Below are positions 19,088-26,829 of a stretch of 64,000 nucleotides of DNA, in pieces (positions within the stretch are counted from its first letter, which is position 1; every line of letters begins with the position of its first letter). The DNA comes from Thalassospira sp. HF15 (lineage in GTDB: Bacteria > Pseudomonadota > Alphaproteobacteria > Rhodospirillales > Thalassospiraceae). A model generated the notes under the pieces. The model was not told the origin of the DNA. It worked only from the letters and a program-made list of their open reading frames with translations, and did no database searches. Made by a program: the position numbers and the translations under genes. Location of the stretch: positions 124,001 to 188,000 of the forward strand of contig NZ_JAAVKI010000003.1 in the NCBI RefSeq assembly GCF_011806525.1. The letters are read 5' to 3'.

Positions 19088-19735
19088 ATGAATAGATGGA
19101 AAAGTAACTTGATAAAAGCCGTATGTTTTGACTTTGATGGCACTCTGGTCAACTCGAACGACATTAAAAAGAGCGTCTTTTATTCGATTGCCAGAAAGTT
19201 CCCAAGTGGAGAAAACTACCTGGAAAGTTTACTGCACCAAAACCCACCACTCGACAGGCACTCCATATTCGAAATCATGGCAAAAAAGTACCGTCTGCCA
19301 AGAGAGCAAGAATTAGCCTTACTCGCCGATTTTACAGCAACTGTTCATAAGAGAGTCGTAGAAGCGGATTTAATGCCTGGAGCAATGTATTGCTTGAAGA
19401 AGCTGAACAGCATGGACCTATCACTTTCGATCAACTCTGCAACGCCTGAGCGAGAATTGAAGGCAATCCTGAGAGAACGCCGCCTAAGCGAATGGTTCGA
19501 ACACACAAAAGGCAGGCCCGCCAGCAAGCAGGAAAATCTGCAAGAACTCATGCACCGACAAGGTTTCCAGGCAAACGATGTTCTTGTCATTGGCGATGGC
19601 GCAGATGACCAAGATTGCGCAGAACAGCTTGGCTGCCATTTCCAACCTGTTTTCGACTTTCGTGGCAACCGGGATATCTCTCCTTCAGTGCTCGACAACC
19701 TTGACCAGTTAAACCTGCTTGCCTTTAATTCCTGA
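19088..19735 (+). CDS. HAD-superfamily phosphatase
   Basis: A 215-residue haloacid-dehalogenase-type hydrolase: FDFDGTLVNS gives nucleophile Asp15 and acid Asp17, with NSAT as motif II, KGRPASK-type Lys as motif III and GDGADDQDC as motif IV. The cap is alpha-helical (type C1, PGP-like). Beside a NeuB homologue and a CMP-transferase it may dephosphorylate a 9-phosphate acid sugar, as the HAD enzyme does in the Bacteroides Kdn pathway; that link is inference. Confidence 0.8.
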   Translation: MNRWKSNLIKAVCFDFDGTLVNSNDIKKSVFYSIARKFPSGENYLESLLHQNPPLDRHSIFEIMAKKYRLPREQELALLADFTATVHKRVVEADLMPGAMYCLKKLNSMDLSLSINSATPERELKAILRERRLSEWFEHTKGRPASKQENLQELMHRQGFQANDVLVIGDGADDQDCAEQLGCHFQPVFDFRGNRDISPSVLDNLDQLNLLAFNS

Positions 19736-21101
19736 TCTTTCGAGCTGCATATTCTTCAACGAAATCAGTAAAGCGGTTGGCCCAGGACTGGTCAAAGGGC
19801 TCAATGAAGTGATTACAAGCTTTCGCCAGTTTAACTTGCGTATCCACTTTTTCCGACAGTTCTATGAGCTTAGCAAGCCCATCTCGGAGTTCACTTTCAC
19901 CAAAGGCTTTGGGGAAAACATCCATCTGAAACAGATCGTCAAAGTGAGGCATGTCCTTTACGGCTTGAAAGTGCGTAGCTTCTTTTTCATCGACTGGCAT
20001 GTAGCACATCGCTGGCTTCCCATGCAGAGCCGCCTCAAGGATGATAGTTGAGAGAGGTGATATCAAAAAATCGATATTGCTTAGAACATCGTGCGTATCT
20101 CTGTAGTCAGCGAGGAAAATTCGAGCCGTGCCTTTTTTCACTGACTGCAAATATTCGACCATACTACTTTCAATCACGACGTGCTTCCATTTCTGTTCGA
20201 GAACGCCTTCACCGTTTGCACCGCCATTACCCCACGGGTGGGGACGATAAATCACCTTCATGGGCGGCAAATCACCTTGATCGATAAACTCGTCAATCAT
20301 ATGAAGATGAGCAGTCTCGTCTGTTCCTTTGCTCGATCCAGCATACAACAAAATTCGGCAATCTTCGTTCAGTCCATGTTTCGCGCAAAATTCCGCTTTG
20401 CTGATACGAGGTGGGTTTCGATATACATCGAACTGAGCCACGCCAAACGTTTTGACGTTCTCAGGCCTCATTCCCATATATTTGACAGCGTGCTGGTGCG
20501 TTTGACGCCCCCAAACCAACAAACAGTCTGGATTGTTAACAGCACCGTGCTTGATACTCGGGTTATCCCATGAGTTCATGATGTTAATCAGCGGGATACC
20601 CAACTCACCACAAAAACTGATCAAGTCATCAAAGAACACACCGTCCAAAACACTGGGATGTACAACCAAGTCAGGTTGTTCGTCCTCTAACTTCCTGAAC
20701 AATTCCGTGTCTGCAAGCCGAGACAGTCTGGCGATTTGCAGTCGTATATAAAACTGTCGGACCAATGGAAGAGCAAACAAGCTGAAAAGTATATTTGCTT
20801 TCCAATGCTGGAGTTTAGCATATGCCTTCTTGGTGTTTAGTGCAGCGGGATCAAATCGATAGCGGAACTTTTCCAGCAGAAAAAGTTTTTTCCATATCGT
20901 GCGGCGCCCAGGGTGCATTGGTACCGTCTCGACATGAAGTGACGTCTGACGATCATTCGGAAAAGTTGAAATGCGTTTGGGCGCATTATCAGGCAAAATC
21001 AAACTGACATCATGACCGCGCTCTATTAAACGTTCGAACACTCCGCTATATACAAAGTGCCGAACCACGATGTCGTGCTCCACATAGATCTGTATTCTCA
21101 C
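19725..21101 (-). CDS. GT-B-like polysaccharide glycosyltransferase (CDP-glycerol/UDP-sugar type)
   Basis: A 458-residue protein with a GT-B-like C-terminal half: LLYAGSSKGTDE, VIYRPHPWG and SPLSTIILEAALHGKPAM are the pattern of CDP-glycerol glycerophosphotransferase-like and capsule transferases. The N-terminal half is less conserved. GTG at 21101 is preferred because GGAG lies 9 bases before it; GTG at 21116 is the alternative. Its 3' end overlaps the HAD gene by 11 bases. Given its place it may use the CMP-sugar made by the neighbouring enzymes, but donor and acceptor cannot be told. Confidence 0.6.
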   Translation of the reverse strand: MRIQIYVEHDIVVRHFVYSGVFERLIERGHDVSLILPDNAPKRISTFPNDRQTSLHVETVPMHPGRRTIWKKLFLLEKFRYRFDPAALNTKKAYAKLQHWKANILFSLFALPLVRQFYIRLQIARLSRLADTELFRKLEDEQPDLVVHPSVLDGVFFDDLISFCGELGIPLINIMNSWDNPSIKHGAVNNPDCLLVWGRQTHQHAVKYMGMRPENVKTFGVAQFDVYRNPPRISKAEFCAKHGLNEDCRILLYAGSSKGTDETAHLHMIDEFIDQGDLPPMKVIYRPHPWGNGGANGEGVLEQKWKHVVIESSMVEYLQSVKKGTARIFLADYRDTHDVLSNIDFLISPLSTIILEAALHGKPAMCYMPVDEKEATHFQAVKDMPHFDDLFQMDVFPKAFGESELRDGLAKLIELSEKVDTQVKLAKACNHFIEPFDQSWANRFTDFVEEYAARKIRN

Positions 21102-21189
21102 CCCGGACAACTCCACAGAATCAAATCAGCAGCGCACGGCTTCAAACCGCACGCTGCTGAGAGTAATTATCAATATGATTGATAGTAGC

Positions 21190-22176
21190 CTAAGCGACTT
21201 CAGTCAATCTGACAATTTGGTCCGGATGAGAGGTCGGTTGGTCGGAGCGTCTGCTCGGATTATCTGTGTAGACCAATGCATCTTGACGATCATAAATCTG
21301 ATCACAGCCTTCGCAAAGCTTACCACATCCCTTAAACGCTAAGCGTTCATGGATGTCTCGGATTTCTGCAAGCTGTTGACCTTGCAGCACTTCCAACAAT
21401 GAGGTCTTTGCAAAATTTCCGACTGTAAGTTTTTCATTGAAGTCATAACAGCAAACAGAAACATCGCCGTTGGTGCGAACGAACGGATTTCCCTTCACCG
21501 GGCGGCCACAAGAACGGTACTGCTCTTCCTGACGTTCTTTAGTGTCATACGCAAGCTCATCAGCCATGGGAGATCCACCATAGTTATGGGGACGCCAAAC
21601 TAGAACTTCGTCGGCACGACCCTTCCAACGGGCAATCCAGTCGTCCATTTCGTGCTCATTCTCAGGAAAGATGAGGTAGGTCAGTATCACATGAGGGCGC
21701 TGCCCCTTCGGCAAGGCAAGAAGCGCATCGATGTTTTCGATAATTTTATCAAACTTCAGCACTCCTTTATGGATTGCTTCGTAACTCTCTGCACTGTTGC
21801 CGTAAAGGCTAATTTTTATGGTGTCAAAGAGCTCACAAATCCAAGGCAGCTTATTCGGGGTCAGCAGGTGGCCAGTCGTACTGGTATATGTCCTGATGTG
21901 AGGGTACTTTGCTTTCGAGTACCGGAGCTTTGTTTCATACTGCGGATCCATGAAAGGGTCGCCAAATCCACAAAGATCAAGAGAGGTAATGCCCAGTTCG
22001 GCCGCCTGGTCCATTACATTTTCAAACATCTCGTTTGACATGTGGCTCCAACGGCGACTGTACTCATCCCTCGGACACATAACACATTTCGCGCCGCAAA
22101 ACGTGGTATTCTCCACCGTAAGCTCACGCGAAGCGATTATAAATTTGCTGTTGTCATCGGGGTTAACAGCTAGCAT
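21190..22176 (-). CDS. radical SAM/SPASM domain protein
   Basis: A 328-residue radical SAM enzyme. The cluster-binding motif CxxxCxxC is Cys27, Cys31, Cys34, followed by GFGDPFMDP as the SAM-binding segment. The C-terminal part has a SPASM-like set of cysteines (SVCCYDFN, then CGKLCEGC). It has a good ribosome site (GGAGATCGC). Such enzymes appear in polysaccharide loci but few have known substrates; oxidation, deamination or epimerisation of a sugar carbon are possibilities. It is divergent from the hisH-like gene and in line with the GT-B gene downstream. Confidence 0.82.
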   Translation of the reverse strand: MLAVNPDDNSKFIIASRELTVENTTFCGAKCVMCPRDEYSRRWSHMSNEMFENVMDQAAELGITSLDLCGFGDPFMDPQYETKLRYSKAKYPHIRTYTSTTGHLLTPNKLPWICELFDTIKISLYGNSAESYEAIHKGVLKFDKIIENIDALLALPKGQRPHVILTYLIFPENEHEMDDWIARWKGRADEVLVWRPHNYGGSPMADELAYDTKERQEEQYRSCGRPVKGNPFVRTNGDVSVCCYDFNEKLTVGNFAKTSLLEVLQGQQLAEIRDIHERLAFKGCGKLCEGCDQIYDRQDALVYTDNPSRRSDQPTSHPDQIVRLTEVA

Positions 22177-22515
22177 TGCGATCTCCGTTCGGGTGTTTTT
22201 TAGACTTTTTCTAAATTACCGGACGCGCCGCTCCATGGGCGAAACCAGTTTAATCAAGAATGATTACACACTATAACCACAAGTCGTACATCAGGTCGAG
22301 CCATATCAGCCAGCGCAATCGGTCCTAGTCTCGCGGTGAGGCCAAGCTCACGGTCGTAAAACACCCGAAACAAATTTATTGTCTGGAATGCCGCCAGCGT
22401 TTTTCCTATTAGTTAGGTCAAGGTATCATCAGATATCCTCATTAGGTTTAACTGAAGCTCTTGCACTATAGAGATTCGAAACCGGAACAACTCAAGATAA
22501 ACAAAGATATTAATT
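22177..22515. other. 339-bp divergent intergenic region
   Basis: No gene is seen. The stretch is AT-rich near the hisH-like start and should carry promoters for the radical SAM gene (minus) and for the long plus-strand run from 22516 to 33258. No clear operator or riboswitch was recognised. Confidence 0.5.
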
Positions 22516-23190
22516 ATGAAAGCGCCTGCAAAAAAGGATGGTCCAGTTGTGGTGGTCGACTGTGGCTTGGGCAACCTCAACTCAATCAAAAACGCTCTTG
22601 TGCGTGTTGGCGTTCAACCAAAAATCTCCAGACTGCCGGAGGAGATTCTGAACGCTGGTGCAATTATCTTTCCCGGCGTTGGTGCTTTTGCTTCGGCGAT
22701 GGAAAAAATTTCAATACTTGGACTAGCGGAAACAATCAAAACCGCAGCTGTTGAGAAGAAAATTCCCTTTCTTGGAATTTGCTTGGGTATGCAGGTGTTG
22801 TTCGATGGCTCCGAAGAATTTGGATGGCATCCCGGCCTCGGCATCCTTTCGGGAAGTGTCAAGGCTTTTGATCCAACCCAATTTGACCCGGAACTCCAAC
22901 TGCGCGTTCCACACGTCGGATGGAATGATGTCTCCCCTCCGCAGGCGTCCTCATTATTTTGTACTATGTCAGAAGAGGCATGCTTCTATTTTGACCATAG
23001 CTTTGCGGTTTTCAAAGCGGGTCCTGAACTGAGCGCAGCCACCTGTGACTATGGACAACGATTTATAGCAGCAGTCGAGTTTGAGAACATTATGGGTGTG
23101 CAGTTTCACCCCGAAATCAGCGGCAAGCTGGGACATCTCTTGCTTGCAAATTTTTTGTCTTTTGTGCGAAAAGCAGAATACCCGAATTAA
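22516..23190 (+). CDS. hisH: HisH-like glutamine amidotransferase (acetamidino-sugar type)
   Basis: A 224-residue class I glutaminase: Cys89 (LGICLGMQ), His198 and Glu200 (QFHPE) form the triad. Histidine-pathway HisH is close kin, but the setting with a modified HisF-like protein and two WbpG/PseA-like proteins shows it feeds ammonia to sugar amidination, as HisH2 does in Pseudomonas B-band O-antigen loci. The ribosome site is poor. Ten bases separate it from the next gene. Confidence 0.85.
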   Translation: MKAPAKKDGPVVVVDCGLGNLNSIKNALVRVGVQPKISRLPEEILNAGAIIFPGVGAFASAMEKISILGLAETIKTAAVEKKIPFLGICLGMQVLFDGSEEFGWHPGLGILSGSVKAFDPTQFDPELQLRVPHVGWNDVSPPQASSLFCTMSEEACFYFDHSFAVFKAGPELSAATCDYGQRFIAAVEFENIMGVQFHPEISGKLGHLLLANFLSFVRKAEYPN

Positions 23191-23200
23191 GAGAACAAAC

Positions 23201-24046
23201 ATGCTTCGAAAAAGACTTATCGGCACGATCCTTGTCAAAGACAATATCGCTGTTCAAAGCTATGGCTTTAAGCGATATACGCCGATTGGGTCTCCCGTTA
23301 TTTGTGCAGAATATCTTGATGCCTGGGGTGCGGATGAAATAGCACTCCTTGATATCTCAGCCTCGAAAAACCGGGCAGGGCCCAACCTTGATATGGTGTC
23401 AAAGGTTGCGTCGAAATCGCGCGTCCCCTTGATGGTTGGCGGCGGAATATCGACGATGCAGGAGGTCCACGACACCGTGGAGGCCGGAGCTGACAAAATA
23501 GCGATAAACACGGCTTTCATCAGAAAACCAGCCCTGTTGCGGGAAGCTTCGGAGAACTACGGGGCACAATGTATCATTGCATCACTTGATGCCTTAAGAA
23601 CCCCCGATGGTTACTCTTTGTATGCGGACGATGAGGGCCGAGACATTATCACTGCTGCCAAACTTGCAGAGGAGTTAGGTGCCGGGGAGATTCTTTTGAA
23701 CTCCGTAGATCAAGACGGCTCACTGGAAGGGTATGCTCTTGATTTGATCTCAAAAGTGAACAGGTCTGTAAACGTTCCCCTCATAGCTTTGGGCGGTGCC
23801 GGAGCGCCATCACATTTTGAAGAAATCCTCAGCGAACCAAACGTAGCGGCAGCTGCTGGCAACTATTTTCAACATTTCGAGCATAGTATTGCCGTGCTGA
23901 AGCATCACTTGGGTGCGAAAGGCCTCCCAATACGGCAAAAATCTGGTTTGGAATATCAAAATGTGAGCCACACTCCCGATGGACGATTAAAGCGGACGCC
24001 GGAACAACTACTCCTCTCTCAAATGTACGAACCGCTCGACCAGTAA
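23201..24046 (+). CDS. hisF: HisF-like barrel protein partnering HisH-like glutaminase
   Basis: A 281-residue beta/alpha barrel of the HisF family. In true HisF the first catalytic Asp sits in CLDVKDG; here that stretch reads TILVKDN, so the Asp is Leu, whereas the second Asp (SLDALRTPDG, Asp130) is kept. This fits an ammonia-channel role with HisH rather than imidazole-glycerol-phosphate formation. The C-terminal tail is about 25 residues longer than in HisF. The ATG at 23201 follows the hisH-like stop directly. Confidence 0.85.
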   Translation: MLRKRLIGTILVKDNIAVQSYGFKRYTPIGSPVICAEYLDAWGADEIALLDISASKNRAGPNLDMVSKVASKSRVPLMVGGGISTMQEVHDTVEAGADKIAINTAFIRKPALLREASENYGAQCIIASLDALRTPDGYSLYADDEGRDIITAAKLAEELGAGEILLNSVDQDGSLEGYALDLISKVNRSVNVPLIALGGAGAPSHFEEILSEPNVAAAAGNYFQHFEHSIAVLKHHLGAKGLPIRQKSGLEYQNVSHTPDGRLKRTPEQLLLSQMYEPLDQ

Positions 24047-24183
24047 GCTACTGTTATAAAAGCTTTCAGGCCAAATTGGGAAGCCAATTGCCGGGATCTT
24101 TGACGTAGTGGAAATGCTAAGATAGCTTAGACTTAGCAAACCAGTTCGGCTTTCTACCTATCGGTCAAGATGTGGAATATAAA

Positions 24184-25467
24184 ATGCAGTTTTGCACTCG
24201 TTGTCTGTATCCATCCAATCATCCTCTTCACCTTACTTTTGATGAAGAAGGTGTTTGTAGTGGTTGCAGAATCCATGAAGAAAAAGACTGCCTAGACTGG
24301 AATGAGCGCTCTGAAAAACTTAGGGCGATCGTAAAAGAGTTTAAGTCTCCTGATCAAAAGAGGCACGACTGTATCGTCCCTGTCGACGGCGGAAGAGATA
24401 GCTATTTCACCGTTCATGTTGTGAAAAACCTGCTTGGGCTTAATCCATTGCTGGTAAGCTATAACAAGCACTGGAATACGGCGCTTGGGATCCGAAATCT
24501 TGCTTATATGCGGATAGCGTTTAATTGCGATATGATCCAAAAGACGGTCAATCCAAACACCTTGAGAGCGCTCAATCTTGCCTCGCTTGAAGCTTTCGGA
24601 AGTATATACTGGCACATTCTTGCTGGACACACGGCTTTTCCAGTTCAGTCAGCAATAAATTACCGAATTCCACTTATCATATGGGGTGCGCATCAAGGAA
24701 TCGATCAGGTTGGGATGTTTTCTCACACAGAAGAAGTGGAGATGACCCGACGCTATCGCAAAGATCATGACTTGATGGGATTTGAGTTAGAAGACCTGGT
24801 ACAGAAATATCCTGAACTCGATCAACATAACCTTGATTCGTTTCTTTACCCTGATAGCATCGATATCGCCAACGTCGGGGTACGCGGTATTTATCTGAAT
24901 AATTACATCCGTTGGGATTCCAAAAAGCAACATGAGTTGATGATCGATACATACAATTACGAGACAACCCCCCAAGTCCGCGTGTTCGACAACTACCATG
25001 ATGTGAATTGCCACCACTACAACGGCCTGCATGACAGAATCAAATTCGCAAAACTGGGATACGGAAAAGTTACCGACCAAGCTTGCCGCGAGATCCGCTT
25101 GAAAAGGATGGATCGTAAACAGGCTCTTGAACTGGTGGAAAAGCACCAACACCGTGACACGAAAGATGAAGATCTGTTCCTGGAGTGGCAAGGTATTTCA
25201 TCAGGCGAACTCTGGAGCTACATAGACCAGCACCGAGACCCTAGAGCATGGGAGAAAGTGGGGTCCAAGTGGCATCTGAAGCATGCACCGATCGTGGATG
25301 GAAACGATAACAGCTTCTCCTGCAGTTACGACGTGGATTATCGAGTTACCCCGTCGCGGGCGCCAGGTGAGGACAAAAACACTTATGTTCTTATTGGCAA
25401 AGGATATGTTGAAGGGCAAAAGCCCTCAAGTCCTCCGGTGTTTGACAAAAGTGGAGCTGAGGCATGA
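24184..25467 (+). CDS. WbpG/PseA-like N-acetyl sugar amidotransferase with altered P-loop
   Basis: A 427-residue protein with N-terminal Cys pairs (Cys4/Cys7 and Cys25/Cys28, probably zinc) and an adenine-nucleotide alpha-hydrolase (PP-loop) domain, the family that converts sugar N-acetyl to acetamidino groups with ammonia from HisH/HisF. The PP-loop, normally SGGxDS, reads DGGRDS at 68-73, so the first Ser is Asp. ATG 24184 gives the family's usual start; a GTG at 24172 is the alternative. The stop overlaps the start of a second, canonical copy. Confidence 0.85.
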   Translation: MQFCTRCLYPSNHPLHLTFDEEGVCSGCRIHEEKDCLDWNERSEKLRAIVKEFKSPDQKRHDCIVPVDGGRDSYFTVHVVKNLLGLNPLLVSYNKHWNTALGIRNLAYMRIAFNCDMIQKTVNPNTLRALNLASLEAFGSIYWHILAGHTAFPVQSAINYRIPLIIWGAHQGIDQVGMFSHTEEVEMTRRYRKDHDLMGFELEDLVQKYPELDQHNLDSFLYPDSIDIANVGVRGIYLNNYIRWDSKKQHELMIDTYNYETTPQVRVFDNYHDVNCHHYNGLHDRIKFAKLGYGKVTDQACREIRLKRMDRKQALELVEKHQHRDTKDEDLFLEWQGISSGELWSYIDQHRDPRAWEKVGSKWHLKHAPIVDGNDNSFSCSYDVDYRVTPSRAPGEDKNTYVLIGKGYVEGQKPSSPPVFDKSGAEA

Positions 25468-26585
25468 GGTGGTGCAAAAACTGCGTCGAGCCTGATACAA
25501 GACCGGGCCAAGTATTTAACGAAGACGGAATCTGCACTCCCTGCCAGTACGCCTTGAATATCAAGCCTGCGAATTGGGATGAGCGCGAAAAGGAACTTAA
25601 GGACATAGTGGCCTGGGCGAAACAAAACTCCCAAGGCAAATACGACTGCGTACTCGGTGTATCTGGCGGGAAGGATAGTTTGCGCCTTGCCCTTTTTGCG
25701 CGAGAAATTGGACTTAATCCATTGCTCGTATGCGCAACCTATGTTCCACAACAGATGACTGATTTGGGCGCACACAACCTGTCTAACATTGTAGAGCAAG
25801 GCTTTGATCTTGAAACAATCAACGTGGCCCCCGAAACCTGCAAACAAGTAACCCGGCATGCGTTCCGCGAATTCTGCAGTTGGACGAAAGCGACTGAGTA
25901 CTTTTTGATTTCGAGCATGCCGAGGTTGGCGCTAACTCATGGCATTCCTCTTGCGTGCGGCGGCGAGAACCCGCTGGTTACCGTAGGCAGCGGTTGTGGG
26001 TCTGACAATGGTGATGCAAGAAGCATTGCCTCTCTTAACACGCTTTCAGGCGGCGATATCTCTCCCTACTTGAATGCTGGTTTCGAAGAAGGAGAGTTGT
26101 TCTTCTACAAGATGCCAACCATTGAGCAGATGGACCAAAAGGGTTTAAAGTTCATATACCTTGGTTATTACATCAGGGACTGGGATGCCTACGGAAACCA
26201 CGCTTTAGCAGTCAAACATGGTATGCATGTTCGCACGGGAGACGAAGCAGATCCGAGCATGACCGGATGTACTCATAACTTCGTGTCACTTGATGAGGAT
26301 TTCATCTTCGTCAACCAATACATGAAATATCTTAAATTTGGCTTCGGATTTACCGCACAGCAGGCAAGCCATGACATAAGAGCCGGCATCATCTCCAGAG
26401 AGCACGGTGTGGAGCTTGTAAGACGTTACGATGGTGTTTGCGCGGACAAATACATTGAAGCGTTTTGCAACTATATAGAAATAAGCCGCGAGGAATTTGA
26501 CGATATCTGCGAGAGATTTAGAAACAAAGATATCTGGACTAAAGATTCTACAGGCAGATGGACTCTCAAGAACCCAATTTCATGA
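25464..26585 (+). CDS. WbpG/PseA-like N-acetyl sugar amidotransferase
   Basis: A 373-residue second member of the family, starting within the stop of the first (ATGA). It keeps the canonical PP-loop SGGKDS at 67-72 and the Cys4/Cys7, Cys24/Cys27 pairs. The expected reaction is ATP-dependent formation of an acetamidino group on an N-acetylated sugar, such as a pseudaminic or legionaminic acid derivative or a mannuronate. The two tandem proteins are clearly paralogues but diverged, so they may form a heteromer or act at two sugar positions. Confidence 0.87.
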   Translation: MRWCKNCVEPDTRPGQVFNEDGICTPCQYALNIKPANWDEREKELKDIVAWAKQNSQGKYDCVLGVSGGKDSLRLALFAREIGLNPLLVCATYVPQQMTDLGAHNLSNIVEQGFDLETINVAPETCKQVTRHAFREFCSWTKATEYFLISSMPRLALTHGIPLACGGENPLVTVGSGCGSDNGDARSIASLNTLSGGDISPYLNAGFEEGELFFYKMPTIEQMDQKGLKFIYLGYYIRDWDAYGNHALAVKHGMHVRTGDEADPSMTGCTHNFVSLDEDFIFVNQYMKYLKFGFGFTAQQASHDIRAGIISREHGVELVRRYDGVCADKYIEAFCNYIEISREEFDDICERFRNKDIWTKDSTGRWTLKNPIS

Positions 26586-26703
26586 CGTGTACAATAAAGT
26601 TAAGATATCATCCGGAATGTGATCATTTAAAGAAATCTTTTCATATTAGATGTCTCGTTGGCAAACAGAGCCACGTTGTGTTCTTTGCCGAAGAATATTC
26701 AGT

Positions 26704-26829
26704 ATGCCAGATCAAATCGACGCTCTGCACTTTCGGCACTGGCTGAATCGCGCCCAATGGCCTTACGATAACCCAAACATCCGACCGGTAGAGTTTCCTA
26801 AATGCTTTCGCTGTTATCAAAAAAAATGA
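26704..26829 (+). CDS. possible 41-residue small protein or remnant
   Basis: An open frame from ATG 26704 to TGA 26827-26829 encodes 41 residues, rich in aromatic and charged residues and ending in Cys-Phe-Arg-Cys. It overlaps the start of the next gene in another frame. The amino-acid content looks protein-like (WPYDNPNIRPVEFP), so it may be the fossil of a longer gene or a frameshifted upstream part of the next one. Evidence is weak. Confidence 0.25.
   Translation: MPDQIDALHFRHWLNRAQWPYDNPNIRPVEFPKCFRCYQKK

Noticed and set aside
22516-24046. Histidine biosynthesis genes hisH and hisF
   Set aside because: No other his gene is nearby, the first catalytic Asp of HisF is missing, and the next two genes are sugar amidotransferases; these are the acetamidino-sugar versions.
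24074-24089. AATTGG-gaag-CCAATT hairpin as a terminator
   Set aside because: The stem is only 6 bp and AT-rich and there is no T-run; it may be chance.
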